64,000 nucleotides of DNA from Arthrobacter antioxidans (GCF_023100725.1 NZ_CP095501.1:372001-436000); one strand, 5' to 3'; numbered from the stretch's first letter, positions 1 through 9,985 are shown. Notes: generated from the letters alone by a model not told the origin. Numbers and translations are program-made.

Positions 1-136
1 CTAGTCACGCCGGTGCGCTGCGGGATTGGGCAGGATGCGCAGTCGATGGTCCGCAGGATGCGCAGTGGTCCGCGTCACAGTACGCTGGCCGCGAGGATGG
101 ACCAACGGCGGTCCACCGGATGCGGGAGGACCAGGC

Positions 137-922
137 ATGGACATCAGGGGAGCAGTGGCCCTCGTCACCGGTGGTGCCTCCGGGCTCGGGTTCGCGACGG
201 CCCGCCGGCTGGTCGACGACGGCGCGGCCGTGGTGCTCGTGGACCTGCCGCAGTCCGCCGGCGCGCATGCTGCCGCGGAGCTGGACCCGCGCGGCGAGCG
301 GGTGCGTTTCGTCGCCGCCGACGTCGCCGATCCCACCCAGGTCCAGGCCGCCGTCGACGCCGCCGCGGGCCTCGGACCGCTGCGGATCGTGGTCAACTGC
401 GCCGGGATCGCCACGCCGGGGAAGGTCCTCGGGCGCGACGGCGTCCTGCCGCTCGAGCAGTTCGCCCGGGTGATCACCGTCAACCTCGTGGGCACCTTCA
501 ACGTCATCCGGCTCGCCGCCGAAGCCATGGCAGCCACCCCCACCGTCACGGGCCTCGGCGGCTCCGACGAGCGCGGCGTCATCATCAACACCGCGTCCGT
601 CGCGGCGTTCGACGGCCAGATCGGGCAGCCGGCCTACGCCGCGTCGAAGGGCGGGGTCGCGGCCATGACGCTGCCCCTCGCCCGCGAGTTCGCGCGGTCG
701 CTGATCCGCGTGGTCACGATCGCCCCCGGGATCTTCGAGACGCCCATGATGGCCGGTCTCCCGCAGGAGGCCCAGGATTCCCTCGGGGCCCAGGTGCCGC
801 ACCCCTCGCGGCTCGGCAAGCCCGTCGAGTACGCGGCGCTCGCCGCGCACATCGTCGGGAACCAGATGCTCAACGGCGAGACGATCCGCCTCGACGGTGC
901 CATCCGCATGGCGCCGAGATAG
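137..922 (+). CDS. SDR-family dehydrogenase (3-hydroxyacyl-CoA dehydrogenase type 2-like)
   Basis: A 261-aa short-chain dehydrogenase/reductase. The Rossmann motif TGGASGLG lies at residues 11-18 and the catalytic pair is Y167/K171 in YAASK, preceded by an INTASVAAF strand that carries the active-site serine region. The overall pattern (N-terminal [24 protein letters not shown]-terminal [16 protein letters not shown]) is that of HSD17B10-like 3-hydroxyacyl-CoA or 2-methyl-3-hydroxybutyryl-CoA dehydrogenases. The ATG at 137 was chosen because it starts the Rossmann fold and has GGGAGGA about 7 nt upstream (124-130). The acyl-CoA dehydrogenase gene follows after 34 nt, so the two probably form an operon for oxidation of an acyl-CoA from amino-acid or fatty-acid breakdown. 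The exact substrate cannot be read from sequence. Confidence 0.85.
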   Translation: MDIRGAVALVTGGASGLGFATARRLVDDGAAVVLVDLPQSAGAHAAAELDPRGERVRFVAADVADPTQVQAAVDAAAGLGPLRIVVNCAGIATPGKVLGRDGVLPLEQFARVITVNLVGTFNVIRLAAEAMAATPTVTGLGGSDERGVIINTASVAAFDGQIGQPAYAASKGGVAAMTLPLAREFARSLIRVVTIAPGIFETPMMAGLPQEAQDSLGAQVPHPSRLGKPVEYAALAAHIVGNQMLNGETIRLDGAIRMAPR

Positions 923-956
923 TGCTGCTCCCGGTCTCGATAGAAAGGACGGCTCG

Positions 957-2120
957 ATGACGAGCCAGCTGCCCACCGCCGATTTCCTCGGCTTCGAATC
1001 CCTCCTCTCCGCCCGCGAGCGCTCGAAGCTGCAGGACGTCCGGGACTTCCTGGACAAGGAGGTCTCGCCCCGCGCCGTCGACTGGTGGAACAGGGCCGAG
1101 TTCCCGCACGAGATCCTCCCGAAGCTGGCGGCCCTGCAGCTCAGCACGCCCGTGCAGCAGGGCTACAGCCATCTGTTCAGCGGACTCGTGATCGCCGAGA
1201 TGACGCGCGCGGACACGTCGATCGCGACGTTCTTCATGGTCCACCACGACCTCTTCGTCGAGGCCCTGCACACCTTCGGCAGCGCGGAGCAGAAGGCGCG
1301 GCTCCTGCAGGACGCCATGGACCTGAGTATCACCGGGGCGTTCGCGCTCACCGAGCCGCTGCACGGCTCCGACGTCGCCGGCGGCATGGCGACCACCGCC
1401 ACGCGCGACGGCGACACCTGGCTCATCAACGGCGCGAAGCGGTGGATCGGCAACGGGACGTTCTGCGACTACATGCTCCTGTGGGCGCGCGACACGGACA
1501 CAGGGGGCGTGCGGGGCTTCATCCTCGACGCCACCCTGCCCGGGGTGACGCGCACGGTCATCGGGAACAAGACCGCGCTGCGGACGGTCCAGAACGCGGA
1601 CATCACCCTGACCGACGTGCGCGTCGACGAGGCCGACCGCTTCGCCGGCATCGCGTCCTTCGAGGACACGCGGCAGCTCCTGCTCGGCTCCCGGATCCTC
1701 GTCGGCTGGCAGGCCGTCGGCCAGCAGCTGGCCGCGTTCGACGTCGCCCGGCAGTACGCCGTGGAGCGGCACCAGTTCGGCCGCCCGATCGCGGGCTTCC
1801 AGCTCGTCCAGGACCAGCTGGTCACGATGATGGGCAACACGACGGCGAGCCTCGGCGTCATGAGCCGCATCGCCCAGCTGCAGGAGCAGGGCGCGTCCGA
1901 CATGCCGCAGGCCGCCTTCGCCAAGTCCTTCACCACGGCCCGGATGCGCGAGACGGTGGCGCTCGGGCGGGGCATCCTCGGCGGGAACGGGATCGTGACG
2001 GACTTCTCCATGGCGAAGATCTTCGCCGACGCGGAGGCCGTCTACACCTACGAGGGGTCCTACGAGATCAACAGCCTGATCGTGGGCAGGGCGCTGACGG
2101 GCATCTCGGCCTTCGCCTGA
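957..2120 (+). CDS. acyl-CoA dehydrogenase, glutaryl-CoA dehydrogenase-like
   Basis: A 387-aa FAD-dependent acyl-CoA dehydrogenase. Visible family marks are FALTEPLHGSDVAGG (flavin-contacting segment), a WIGNGTF strand, RHQFGRPIAGFQLVQ and the catalytic base E366 in the C-terminal TYEGSYEINSLIVGRALTG. That last motif, with the glutamate near the C-terminus followed by LIxGRAxTG, is closest to the glutaryl-CoA dehydrogenase branch. The ATG at 957 has GAAAGGA upstream (943-949). It lies 34 nt downstream of the SDR gene and is probably co-transcribed. The step is oxidation of an acyl-CoA, possibly with decarboxylation in lysine/tryptophan catabolism. The serine-tyrosine after YEG differs from the textbook YEGTHD, so the substrate may not be glutaryl-CoA. 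Confidence 0.85.
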   Translation: MTSQLPTADFLGFESLLSARERSKLQDVRDFLDKEVSPRAVDWWNRAEFPHEILPKLAALQLSTPVQQGYSHLFSGLVIAEMTRADTSIATFFMVHHDLFVEALHTFGSAEQKARLLQDAMDLSITGAFALTEPLHGSDVAGGMATTATRDGDTWLINGAKRWIGNGTFCDYMLLWARDTDTGGVRGFILDATLPGVTRTVIGNKTALRTVQNADITLTDVRVDEADRFAGIASFEDTRQLLLGSRILVGWQAVGQQLAAFDVARQYAVERHQFGRPIAGFQLVQDQLVTMMGNTTASLGVMSRIAQLQEQGASDMPQAAFAKSFTTARMRETVALGRGILGGNGIVTDFSMAKIFADAEAVYTYEGSYEINSLIVGRALTGISAFA

Positions 2121-2238
2121 CCCCGCGCCCCGCACCCGGTGGGTGACGGGTCGGGGGAGTGCCCGTTTCGCCGTCCCGCCGGCCGTCATGCTTGAATGAT
2201 CGGGGTTCTGGCAGGGCATGACATCGGGAGGCGGTCGG

Positions 2239-3756
2239 GTGAGCGTCTCGCGTGCCGCCGTCGTGGTGACCGCCCTGACGGCCGTCTCCACCATCTTCGG
2301 CTTCGTGCGCGACGTCGTCATCGCCGCGGTCTTCGGAGCGGGGCCGTCCCTCGACGCCTACCTGGTGGCGCAGGGACTCATGAACGTCGTGCTGGGTCTG
2401 GTGGCGTACGCCATGGCCCGATCCGTCACCCCCGTCATCGCACGCGAGGTCGCCGCCGAAGGGCCGCGGTGCCGGGGGCACCGCAGTTTCGACACCGCCA
2501 TCACCGTGACCATGGTGGTCCTCGGGCTGGGCGCCGTCGTCGTGGGGATCCTCGCCGGTCCCGTGACGGCAGTGCTGGCACCGGGCTTCGAGGGCGAGCA
2601 GGCAGAACTCACCGTCACCCTGACGAGGATCGTGCTGGTGGCGACCGTCCTGATCGCCGGCACGGATCTCCTGGCCGCCGTCGCGCAGGCCCACGGCAGG
2701 GTGGTCTGGTCCTCGCTGCAGGGGGTCCCGTTCAACATCATCATGATCGGGGCTGCCGGACTCTTCGGACCGCAGTACGGTATCCAGGCGCTCGCCGTCG
2801 GCTTCGTGGTGGGATCCGCAGCGCGACTGGCGCTGCAGCTGCCGCCCCTGCGCGCGCTCGGGCTGCGCATCCGACCCCGGTGGGAGCTGCGGAATCCGGG
2901 GTTCGTGGAGATCGCGCGGCTCATGCCACCACTGCTCGTGGGAAGCGCCATCGCCAACGTCAATTCGCTCGTGGACCGGGCGGTCGGCTCGACCCTGGGG
3001 GACGGCGCCATCACGGCCCTGTCCTACGGCTGGCGCCTCGTCAACCTGCCGGAGACCCTGCTCATCGCATCCCTCCTCGTCCCGCTCTACCCGGCGCTCG
3101 GGGCCGCCGCCGGCAATGTGCCGGAGGTCAGGCGCCTCGTGTCCCGTGGACTGTCCGTCACCGTCACGATCCTGGTACCGCTGACCCTCGTGCTGATGGT
3201 GGCGGCGCTGCCGCTCTCGCTCGTCGCGTACGGACGCGGGGAGTTCACCGCCGACGACGCCGGCACCACCGCTGTCGCGGTCTTCTGGTACGCACCTGCG
3301 CTCGTCGCGATGGGGGTGCGGCAGGTGATGGTCAGTACGTCCTACGCGCTCGGTGATTCACGCGCCCCGGTGCTCGTGTCACTCGCCGCCATGGCCATCA
3401 ACGTCGTCGGGGACATCCTGCTCGCACCGCTGATGGGCGTGGCAGGCATCGCCCTGGCGACGACGGCCTCGCTCGTCGTCGCGGCCGTCGCCAATGCCTG
3501 GCTCCTCGCGCGCCGGCACGCGGCGGTGGAGATCCGGCCGGCCCTCGCCCTCGTGGCACGCGCCGCGGTGCTCGGTACTGCTGCCGCCCTGGGCGGAGCA
3601 GCGGTCCTGACGGCCACCGACGGCGCCTCACCCCTCGTCCAGGGCGCCCTGGTCGGCACCGTGATCCTCGGCGTGTACGTGGCCGGCCTCGTCGTCGTCC
3701 GTGCGCCCGAGCGGCTCGTGCCCCTCGAGATGCTGCGGGCGGCGCGGCGACGGTAG
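2239..3756 (+). CDS. murJ: MurJ/MviN-family lipid flippase-like membrane protein
   Basis: A polytopic membrane protein of about 505 aa in the MurJ/MviN (MOP superfamily) fold, the family that flips lipid II or related polyprenyl-linked precursors across the membrane. It shows the typical N-terminal run (TALTAVSTIFGFVRDVVIAA, then FGAGPSLDAYLVAQ), about 14 hydrophobic segments and a conserved polar middle (VDRAVGSTLGDGAITALSYGWRL). The GTG at 2239 is preferred because GGGAGG sits at 2227-2232. An in-frame ATG at 2218 would add seven residues but has a poorer ribosome-binding site. It lacks the long C-terminal pseudokinase extension of mycobacterial MviN, so it may be an accessory paralogue or a polysaccharide exporter rather than the essential MurJ. 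The downstream gene is convergent. Confidence 0.75.
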   Translation: MSVSRAAVVVTALTAVSTIFGFVRDVVIAAVFGAGPSLDAYLVAQGLMNVVLGLVAYAMARSVTPVIAREVAAEGPRCRGHRSFDTAITVTMVVLGLGAVVVGILAGPVTAVLAPGFEGEQAELTVTLTRIVLVATVLIAGTDLLAAVAQAHGRVVWSSLQGVPFNIIMIGAAGLFGPQYGIQALAVGFVVGSAARLALQLPPLRALGLRIRPRWELRNPGFVEIARLMPPLLVGSAIANVNSLVDRAVGSTLGDGAITALSYGWRLVNLPETLLIASLLVPLYPALGAAAGNVPEVRRLVSRGLSVTVTILVPLTLVLMVAALPLSLVAYGRGEFTADDAGTTAVAVFWYAPALVAMGVRQVMVSTSYALGDSRAPVLVSLAAMAINVVGDILLAPLMGVAGIALATTASLVVAAVANAWLLARRHAAVEIRPALALVARAAVLGTAAALGGAAVLTATDGASPLVQGALVGTVILGVYVAGLVVVRAPERLVPLEMLRAARRR

Positions 3757-3772
3757 CGGATCCGGCGGGTCG

Positions 3773-4963
3773 TCAGGGACGGCGGAACCGTCGGAGCGCC
3801 AGGCTGACCGATGGACCGACATCGCGGGGATCCCAGATGCTGTGGCGTGCGCGCGCGGACCAGAGGATGCTGCCGGCGAGATCGCGCAGGAGACCGCCGC
3901 GCCGTTCGATGCGGGCGCGCCGCAGGTCGCCGGTGAGCCACGTGTAGCGCTTCCCGGGTGTCGCGTCCGCGAGGAAGGACGGCTCGGCGCCGATCGCGGC
4001 CAGCGCCCAGTTGTGCACCAGGCCGGGGCGCGCCGACTCGGCCAGCGCGAGCGAGCCGAAGAACCGTCCGTTGAAGTCGATCAGGTGGGGGACGCCGTCG
4101 TCGCCGGTGAGGAACTGGAGCTCGACGAGCCCGTGCCAGCCGATGTCGTGGAGCATCGACTCGACCTTCCCGACCAGCACCTCATCGACCTCGACGGTGC
4201 GGGCGCGGGCCGAGGCGCCGTTGGGGGTCGGCCACAGGTGTGTCGACACCTGCTGCGTGCGGCCGAGCAGCCTGCCGTCGTGGAAGACGCCGATCAGCGC
4301 TCCGAGCGTCCCCACGATCGGCTCCTGCAGGATCGCCTGCGCTCCGGCTGCCCGGATCCTCTCGACCTGGGACCGTGCGGCGGCGGGGGAGGGGAACAGC
4401 TTGGCCTCGATGCGCAGCGGATGGGTCTGCTGGGGCGCCCAGTGCTCCTTGCATTTCACGACGAGGGGCCCGGACCAGCCCGCAAGGGCCTCGTCCGTGG
4501 CGAGTTCCGTGTGAGGCGACGCCAGCCCGGCCTTCCCGGCGAACCGGGCGAGCCTGAGCTTGTCCAGGACCGTCTCGACGACGTCGAAGTCCGGGTGCGC
4601 CACCGGGACGGGGATCTGCGATCGGTAGGCGGCGAGGGCTGCCATCCAATCGTCCCCTCCGCCGAAGACCACGTCGAAGGCACCCGCGTCCGCCGCTTCA
4701 CGGACACCCTCGATGAAGCCGGAGCTCCCGTCGCGTGGACGCGGCACGTGGAACGTGGCGTCGCAGGCCGTCGATGCGCCGAGCGATCCCCCACTCTCGG
4801 GGGTCCCGACCCCGACGTACCAGCCCGCGCGCCGGAAGGCGCGGGCGGCCGCGAGTGCACCGCGGTCCCGGCCGGTGGCCACGATCAGGACGCGACCTCG
4901 GGCCGGGGGTGTCGCGGGCTTCCGGCCCGGCCGGGCGGCGGGGCCTTCCTGCGGCTGATGCAT
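3773..4963 (-). CDS. ATP-grasp domain carboxylate ligase-like protein
   Basis: A 396-aa protein with a Rossmann-like preATP-grasp domain (GRVLIVATGRDRGALAAARAF near residue 22) and an ATP-grasp fold. Motifs include PLVVKCKEH (ATP-binding lysines), LQEPIVGTLGALIGVFHDG and the metal-binding segment VPHLIDFNGRFFGSLALAES. Such enzymes join a carboxylate to an amine or thiol through an acyl-phosphate. This subgroup, like many actinobacterial ATP-grasp proteins, has no defined substrate. The ATG at 4963 was chosen for the GAGG 9-12 nt upstream and because the longer in-frame extension is low-complexity and overlaps the next promoter. It is convergent with the MurJ-like gene, only 16 nt away, so no operon partner hints at function. 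Confidence 0.7.
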   Translation of the reverse strand: MHQPQEGPAARPGRKPATPPARGRVLIVATGRDRGALAAARAFRRAGWYVGVGTPESGGSLGASTACDATFHVPRPRDGSSGFIEGVREAADAGAFDVVFGGGDDWMAALAAYRSQIPVPVAHPDFDVVETVLDKLRLARFAGKAGLASPHTELATDEALAGWSGPLVVKCKEHWAPQQTHPLRIEAKLFPSPAAARSQVERIRAAGAQAILQEPIVGTLGALIGVFHDGRLLGRTQQVSTHLWPTPNGASARARTVEVDEVLVGKVESMLHDIGWHGLVELQFLTGDDGVPHLIDFNGRFFGSLALAESARPGLVHNWALAAIGAEPSFLADATPGKRYTWLTGDLRRARIERRGGLLRDLAGSILWSARARHSIWDPRDVGPSVSLALRRFRRP

Positions 4964-5115
4964 GTGAACCTCGACGGTGGGGACGATCGGCGGGTTCTCA
5001 GCCAATCGCACTATGGCGTGAAAAGGCAAAACGCCTCTGCGTCCGAGGCCCCGGACGGAGGTGGAGGGAAGCCGCACCGGGACGGCAGGACGCCCCGTCG
5101 GCCGTCGGCCGGCCC

Positions 5116-5121
5116 TACCAT
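5116..5121 (+). promoter_or_regulatory. -10 box TACCAT, leaderless start
   Basis: TACCAT fits the actinobacterial -10 consensus TAnnnT and ends 6 nt before the GTG at 5128. Transcription would therefore begin at or next to the start codon. No Shine-Dalgarno sequence fits this GTG in that case. Confidence 0.6.
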
Positions 5122-5127
5122 GGGGCG

Positions 5128-5574
5128 GTGAGGTCTTCGAGGGACGAGCCATCCCAGCAGGCGCCGGCGACGCCCGGCGCATCCACGACAGACAGGGCCC
5201 CGGGCTCCGGACGCGGGGGCCGGTCCGCGCGGATCCTCGGTGGCGGGACCGAGCCGGACCCCCGGTTCACCCTCGCCAATGAGCGGACGTTCCTCGCGTG
5301 GATCCGGACGGCGCTCGCGCTCCTCGCCGGCGGCGTCGCCGTCGAGGCCTTCACCACGGACACGTTCGCGCAGCCGGTCCGGACCGGGCTCGCCGTCGTG
5401 CTCCTGCTGCTCGCGATGGTGCTGGCTGTCGCGGCCGGCGTCCGCTGGCTCGCCGTCGAGCGGGCCATGCGCCAACAGGCCCCGCTGCCACTCTCGATCC
5501 TCGTCCCCGTCCTGGCCGGTGGGGGCGCGCTCGTCGCCGCAGCGTTCCTCGTCGTCGTCCTGGGCAACGCCTGA
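5128..5574 (+). CDS. DUF202 (YidH-like) membrane protein
   Basis: A 148-aa protein. About 50 polar residues are followed by FTLANERTFLAWIRTALALLAGGVAVEAF, the hallmark of DUF202/YidH proteins, and by two more membrane segments (TGLAVVLLLLAMVLAVAAGV and SILVPVLAGGGALVAAAFLVVVL). Function is unknown; small inner-membrane protein. The GTG at 5128 was chosen because TACCAT lies 6 nt upstream, giving a leaderless mRNA, and the family domain begins shortly after. A second DUF202 gene starts 2 nt after its stop, so the pair is surely co-transcribed and is probably an old tandem duplication or a heteromeric complex. Confidence 0.75.
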   Translation: MRSSRDEPSQQAPATPGASTTDRAPGSGRGGRSARILGGGTEPDPRFTLANERTFLAWIRTALALLAGGVAVEAFTTDTFAQPVRTGLAVVLLLLAMVLAVAAGVRWLAVERAMRQQAPLPLSILVPVLAGGGALVAAAFLVVVLGNA

Positions 5575-5576
5575 CC

Positions 5577-5930
5577 GTGCAGGGACCACGGGAGGACCCG
5601 GCCGCGAGGCCGCACGAGGATCCCGGGTTGCAGCCCGAACGGACCACGCTGGCCTGGAACCGCACCATGCTCGCGCTGGTCGTCGCCGGTGTACTCCTGC
5701 TCCGCTGGGTGCCCCGCCACGGCTGGTTCCCGCTCGGGTTGACCCTGCTGACCGCCGCGACGGCCCTGGTTATCACCGCCGGGCAGGCCCGCCGCTACCG
5801 CCGCAGCGCCCGCGGGATCCGGGACGGGCGGATCGATGCCGACGTCGCCGGCGTCCTGGGGACCACGGTTGCCGTGGCACTGCTCGGTGCGCTGGCACTG
5901 GTCGTCGTCGTCGCCCTGCCCCTGCGCTGA
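5577..5930 (+). CDS. DUF202 membrane protein, second copy
   Basis: A 117-aa protein. LQPERTTLAWNRTMLALVVAGVLLLRW is a shorter version of the DUF202 signature seen in the preceding gene, followed by two hydrophobic segments (WFPLGLTLLTAATALVITAG and VAGVLGTTVAVALLGALALVVVVAL) separated by a basic stretch. The GTG at 5577 lies 2 nt behind the upstream stop, so translational coupling is likely. The two copies differ in their N-termini and are not recent duplicates. Function unknown; the pair organisation of DUF202 genes recurs in actinobacteria, which suggests a two-subunit complex. Confidence 0.7.
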   Translation: MQGPREDPAARPHEDPGLQPERTTLAWNRTMLALVVAGVLLLRWVPRHGWFPLGLTLLTAATALVITAGQARRYRRSARGIRDGRIDADVAGVLGTTVAVALLGALALVVVVALPLR

Positions 5931-6010
5931 CCGCCGGGCGTGCGGCAGGGCGGGCCGGACGGCGCCGCTTCACATGACGGGCCGGGTGAGGTGCGCACCA
6001 CATCGCCGGG

Positions 6011-6016
6011 TAAAAT
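6011..6016 (+). promoter_or_regulatory. probable -10 box TAAAAT of ppc
   Basis: TAAAAT is the most AT-rich hexamer in the gap and lies 67 nt before the ppc GTG. It would give a 5' leader of roughly 60 nt. No convincing -35 is visible. Confidence 0.45.
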
Positions 6017-6083
6017 CCGACCATCATCCCTCGTATCCAGTGCCGTATACGCCCCGTTCTCCGTGACCTGAAAGCAGGCCGTT

Positions 6084-8927
6084 GTGACAGTGCCCCTCGA
6101 AGTGACCGCCCCACCCGTGGGCGACCGGCTCGGCGACGCGGCAGGAGACGTCAGCGCCGATCTCCGGGCCGACGTGCGGCGTGTCAGCACGCTGCTGGGC
6201 GAATCCCTCGTGCGGCAGCACGGGCAGGAGCTGCTGGACCTCGTGGAGCGCGTCCGCCTGCTCACGAAGCAGTCCAAGGAATCGGGCAGCGTCAGCGACG
6301 CCGGTGAGCGCGCGGAGCTGGCCGGTCGCGTGCGCGAGCTGCTCGCGGCCCTGCCCATCGACCAGGCGACGGACCTCGTGCGGGCCTTCGCCGCTTACTT
6401 CCACCTGGCCAACGCCGCCGAGCAGGTCCACCGCGTGCGCGGCCTGCGCGCCCGGCCCGAGGAGGAGGGCTGGCTCGCGCAGACGGTGTCCCGCATCGCC
6501 TCCGACGCCGGCCCGGCCGCGCTCGCCGACGTCGTCGCGTCCCTCGACGTGCGCCCCGTCTTCACGGCGCACCCCACCGAGGCCTCGCGGCGGTCGGTCC
6601 TGGACAAGCTCCGCCGCCTCTCGGACATCCTGGCGGAGGCCACGCCCGAGGGCTCCCAGCGACGACGGCGCCAGGACCGGCGGCTCGCCGAGGTCATCGA
6701 CCTGATCTGGCAGACGGACGAACTGCGGCAGGTGCGGCCCACGCCGATCGACGAGGCCCGGAACGCCATCTACTACCTCGGTGACATCCTCACCACGTCG
6801 ATGCCCGAACTGCTCGAGGATCTCTCCGACCTCCTGGCCGAGCACGGCGTGGCACTGCCCGCCGAGGGAGCGCCGCTCCGGTTCGGCTCGTGGATCGGCG
6901 GCGACCGCGATGGCAACCCGAACGTCACCGCGGCCGTGACCCGCGAGATCCTGCAGATCCAGAACCAGCAGGCCGTCCGCATCGCCATCCACTTCATCGA
7001 CCGGCTCATCTCGTCGCTCTCGTCCTCGACCGCGATCGTCGCGGCGTCCGAGGAGCTGACGGCGTCCATCCAGCGTGACCTGGCGAACCTGCCCCGCCTG
7101 GACAAGCGGATCCTCGAGCTCAACGCCCAGGAGCCCTACCGGCTCAAGCTGACCTGCGTGAAGGCCAAGCTGCTCAACACCGCGGCGCGGGTGCAGAACC
7201 ACACCGCGCACGAGCCCGGCCGGGACTACAACGACACGGCGCAGGTGCTGGCGGATCTCGAGCTCGTCGGGGAGTCCCTCCGGGAGCACGCGGCGGGCCT
7301 CGCCGCGGACGGCGCCCTCGCCACCGCGTCGCGCGTCATCTCCTCCTTCGGGCTGCATCTCGCGACCCTCGATGTCCGCGAGCACGCGGACATGCACCAC
7401 GACGTGATCGCGCAGCTGACCGACCGGCTGGGTGAACTGGAGGTCCCCTACCTCGAGCTGTCCCGCGCCGACCGCCTCCGGACGCTGTCGGACGAGCTGG
7501 CCTCCCGCCGTCCGCTGGCGACGGCGAAGCCTCCCCTGGACGACGCCGCACGCCGTACCTTCGACGTCTTCCGCGAGATCGCCTCCGCCCTGGAGACCTA
7601 CGGACCGGACGTCATCGAGACCTACATCGTCTCCATGACGCGGGGCGCGGACGACGTCCTCGCCCCCGTGGTGCTGGCCCGCGAGGCCGGACTGGTCGAC
7701 GTCGTCGGTGACGGGTCCGGGGGCGCCGACTCCGGCGCGTTCGCGAAGATCGGCTTCGCGCCGCTCCTGGAGACGGTCGACGAGCTGCGGGTCTCCGCCC
7801 GGATCGTGGACACCCTCCTGTCCGATCCAACCTACCGGGAGGTGGTGCGCCTGCGCGGCGACGTGCAGGAGGTGATGCTCGGCTATTCGGACTCCAATAA
7901 GGAATCGGGGGTGCTCACGAGCCTCTGGGAGATCCACAAGACGCAGCGGCTCCTGCGCGACGTCGCCGCGAAGCACGGGGTCCGGCTCCGCCTGTTCCAC
8001 GGCCGCGGCGGCTCCGTGGGCCGGGGCGGCGGCCCCACGTACGACGCCATCATCGCCCAGCCCAACGGCGTCCTCGAGGGCGAGATCAAGTTCACCGAGC
8101 AGGGCGAGGTCATCAGCGACAAGTACTCGCTGCCCGCCCTGGCCCGGGAGAACCTCGAGCTGTCCCTGGCCGCGGTCATGCAGGGCTCCGCGCTGCACCG
8201 CACGCCCCGTTCGTCCGACGTCGAGCGGGACCGCTGGGCGGAGGTCATGGAGACGGTGTCGGACGCCGCCTTCGCCCGCTACCGCTCGCTGATCGACCAC
8301 GAGGATTTGCCGGCGTACTTCCTCGCCTCCACGCCGGTGGAGCAGCTCGGCTCGCTCAACATCGGGTCGCGGCCCGCGAAGCGGCCGGATTCGGGCAGCG
8401 GCCTCGGCGGCCTCCGCGCCATCCCGTGGGTCTTCGGCTGGACGCAGTCCCGGCAGATCGTCCCCGGCTGGTTCGGCGTGGGCTCCGGGCTGCGCGCCGC
8501 GCGGGAGGCCGGCCATGAGGGGCTGCTCGCGGAGATGCTGGAGCGCTGGCACTTCTTCCGCACCGTGGTCTCGAACGTGGAGATGACCCTCGCGAAGACG
8601 GACCTGGACATCGCCGCGCACTACGTCGAGGCCCTCGTCCCGGGCGAGTTGCAGCATCTCTTCGGCGTCATCCGGGAGGAGTACCAGCTCACGCTCGCCG
8701 AGATCAGGCTGCTCACGGGCGAACACGAACTGCTCGACAACCAGCCGGTCCTGAAGCGCTCCCTCGCGGTGCGCGACCAGTACCTCGACCCGATCTCCTA
8801 CCTCCAGGTGGAGCTGCTGCGCCGTGTACGGTCCGAGGCCGACGGCGGGCAGCCCGACGGGCAGCTCCAGCGCGCGATGCTGATCACCATCAACGGCGTT
8901 GCCGCCGGGATGCGCAACACGGGCTGA
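6084..8927 (+). CDS. ppc: phosphoenolpyruvate carboxylase
   Basis: A 947-aa PEP carboxylase that makes oxaloacetate from PEP and bicarbonate, the anaplerotic entry to the TCA cycle. All catalytic signatures are present: [11 protein letters not shown] with the catalytic H163, [10 protein letters not shown] near residue 600, [14 protein letters not shown] near 638, [17 protein letters not shown], and the invariant C-terminal RNTG-type end (MRNTG). It is slightly longer than the usual 880-930 aa because of the N-terminus. The GTG at 6084 has only a weak upstream AGCAGG. It is monocistronic, and a 10-bp hairpin follows the stop. The window also carries pckG, the opposing gluconeogenic enzyme. Confidence 0.97.
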   Translation: MTVPLEVTAPPVGDRLGDAAGDVSADLRADVRRVSTLLGESLVRQHGQELLDLVERVRLLTKQSKESGSVSDAGERAELAGRVRELLAALPIDQATDLVRAFAAYFHLANAAEQVHRVRGLRARPEEEGWLAQTVSRIASDAGPAALADVVASLDVRPVFTAHPTEASRRSVLDKLRRLSDILAEATPEGSQRRRRQDRRLAEVIDLIWQTDELRQVRPTPIDEARNAIYYLGDILTTSMPELLEDLSDLLAEHGVALPAEGAPLRFGSWIGGDRDGNPNVTAAVTREILQIQNQQAVRIAIHFIDRLISSLSSSTAIVAASEELTASIQRDLANLPRLDKRILELNAQEPYRLKLTCVKAKLLNTAARVQNHTAHEPGRDYNDTAQVLADLELVGESLREHAAGLAADGALATASRVISSFGLHLATLDVREHADMHHDVIAQLTDRLGELEVPYLELSRADRLRTLSDELASRRPLATAKPPLDDAARRTFDVFREIASALETYGPDVIETYIVSMTRGADDVLAPVVLAREAGLVDVVGDGSGGADSGAFAKIGFAPLLETVDELRVSARIVDTLLSDPTYREVVRLRGDVQEVMLGYSDSNKESGVLTSLWEIHKTQRLLRDVAAKHGVRLRLFHGRGGSVGRGGGPTYDAIIAQPNGVLEGEIKFTEQGEVISDKYSLPALARENLELSLAAVMQGSALHRTPRSSDVERDRWAEVMETVSDAAFARYRSLIDHEDLPAYFLASTPVEQLGSLNIGSRPAKRPDSGSGLGGLRAIPWVFGWTQSRQIVPGWFGVGSGLRAAREAGHEGLLAEMLERWHFFRTVVSNVEMTLAKTDLDIAAHYVEALVPGELQHLFGVIREEYQLTLAEIRLLTGEHELLDNQPVLKRSLAVRDQYLDPISYLQVELLRRVRSEADGGQPDGQLQRAMLITINGVAAGMRNTG

Positions 8928-8945
8928 ACCCCGCACTCCTCCGCA

Positions 8946-8978
8946 CACCGTCGCCCCGGAATACGCCCGGCGACGGTG
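8946..8978 (+). terminator. hairpin after ppc
   Basis: The inverted repeat CACCGTCGCC (8946-8955) / GGCGACGGTG (8969-8978) has 10 perfect pairs and starts 19 nt after the ppc stop. There is no T-tract, so termination would be of the weak hairpin-only kind common in high-GC actinobacteria. Confidence 0.5.
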
Positions 8979-9052
8979 GGGTTGCGCCTCAGGCAGCCGA
9001 AAGGCGTCCGGCCCGCCGTGACCCGGCAGGCCGGCCCACGAGAAGGAGACCC

Positions 9053-9985
9053 ATGAAGGCAGTGTTCTACGAGCAGTACGGCGACCCCGACGTCCTCCAG
9101 TACGGTGAGCAGCCGGACCCGAAGGTGGGACCGGACGCGGTGCTCGTCGACGTCCGTGCGTCCTCGGTCAACCCGGTGGACTGGAAGATCACGGCCGGGT
9201 ACCTCGACGGTGCCCTGCCGGCGTACTTCCCGGTGATCCCGGGGTGGGACGTGGCCGGCGTCGTCGTCCGGCCGGGGCCGTCGGTGACGGAGTTCCAGGC
9301 GGGCGACGAGGTCATCGGCTACGTCCGCGCGGACACCGTGGGCTTCGGGACCTTCGCGGAGCAGGTCGCCGCTCCCGTCCGCACACTCGCCCGGAAGCCG
9401 CGCAACGTGTCCTGGGCGGAAGCGGCCACCATGCCGCTGGCCGGACTCACGGCGTACCAGTCGCTGGCGGCCGTCGGCGTGGCCGACGGCGAGACCGTCC
9501 TGGTGCACAACGGTGCGGGCGGCGTGGGCACGTACGCGATCCAGATCGCGAAGGCGTGGGGGGCCCGCGTGCTGGCCACCGCGTCCGCGAAGAACCACGA
9601 CTTCCTGCGCTCGCTCGGCGCCGAGCCGCTGACCTACGGCGAGGGACTCGGCGAGCGGATCGCCGAGGCCGCGCCGGAGGGGCTCGACGCCGTCGTCGAC
9701 TACGTGGGTGGCGACGACTGGGTGACCTCCCTCGCCTACCTGTCGGACCCGGCCAGGGTCGCCTCCGTGGCCGACGCCGAGGTGAAGGACAAGGGCGGCC
9801 GGTACATCTTCGTCCGGCCGAACCCCGAGGACCTGCTCGCGCTCACCGAACTCGTCGAAGCGGGCAGCGTCAAGCCCGTGCTCGCCGGGACCTTCCCCCT
9901 GGAGCGTGCCGCCGACGCGTTCCGCAGCAGCATCGACGGCCACGTGCGCGGCAAGATCGCCGTCACCGTCGGAGACCAGGGCTAG
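9053..9985 (+). CDS. NADP-dependent quinone oxidoreductase-like (MDR family)
   Basis: A 310-aa medium-chain dehydrogenase/reductase without the zinc ligands of alcohol dehydrogenases. The N-terminal GroES-like domain includes SSVNPVDWKITAG and FPVIPGWDVAGVVV. The Rossmann domain follows, with VHNGAGGVGTYAIQIAKAWGARV. It belongs to the QOR/enoyl-reductase-like branch that reduces quinones or alpha,beta-unsaturated carbonyls with NADPH. The ATG at 9053 has a strong Shine-Dalgarno GAAGGAG (9041-9047). It stands alone between the ppc hairpin and convergent minus-strand genes. The physiological substrate is not evident. Confidence 0.85.
   Translation: MKAVFYEQYGDPDVLQYGEQPDPKVGPDAVLVDVRASSVNPVDWKITAGYLDGALPAYFPVIPGWDVAGVVVRPGPSVTEFQAGDEVIGYVRADTVGFGTFAEQVAAPVRTLARKPRNVSWAEAATMPLAGLTAYQSLAAVGVADGETVLVHNGAGGVGTYAIQIAKAWGARVLATASAKNHDFLRSLGAEPLTYGEGLGERIAEAAPEGLDAVVDYVGGDDWVTSLAYLSDPARVASVADAEVKDKGGRYIFVRPNPEDLLALTELVEAGSVKPVLAGTFPLERAADAFRSSIDGHVRGKIAVTVGDQG

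Noticed and set aside
6024..8948. Very long open frame on the minus strand opposite ppc
   Set aside because: The conceptual protein is Arg/Gly/Leu-rich low-complexity sequence caused by high G+C codon use of ppc; the plus-strand frame has every PEP carboxylase motif.
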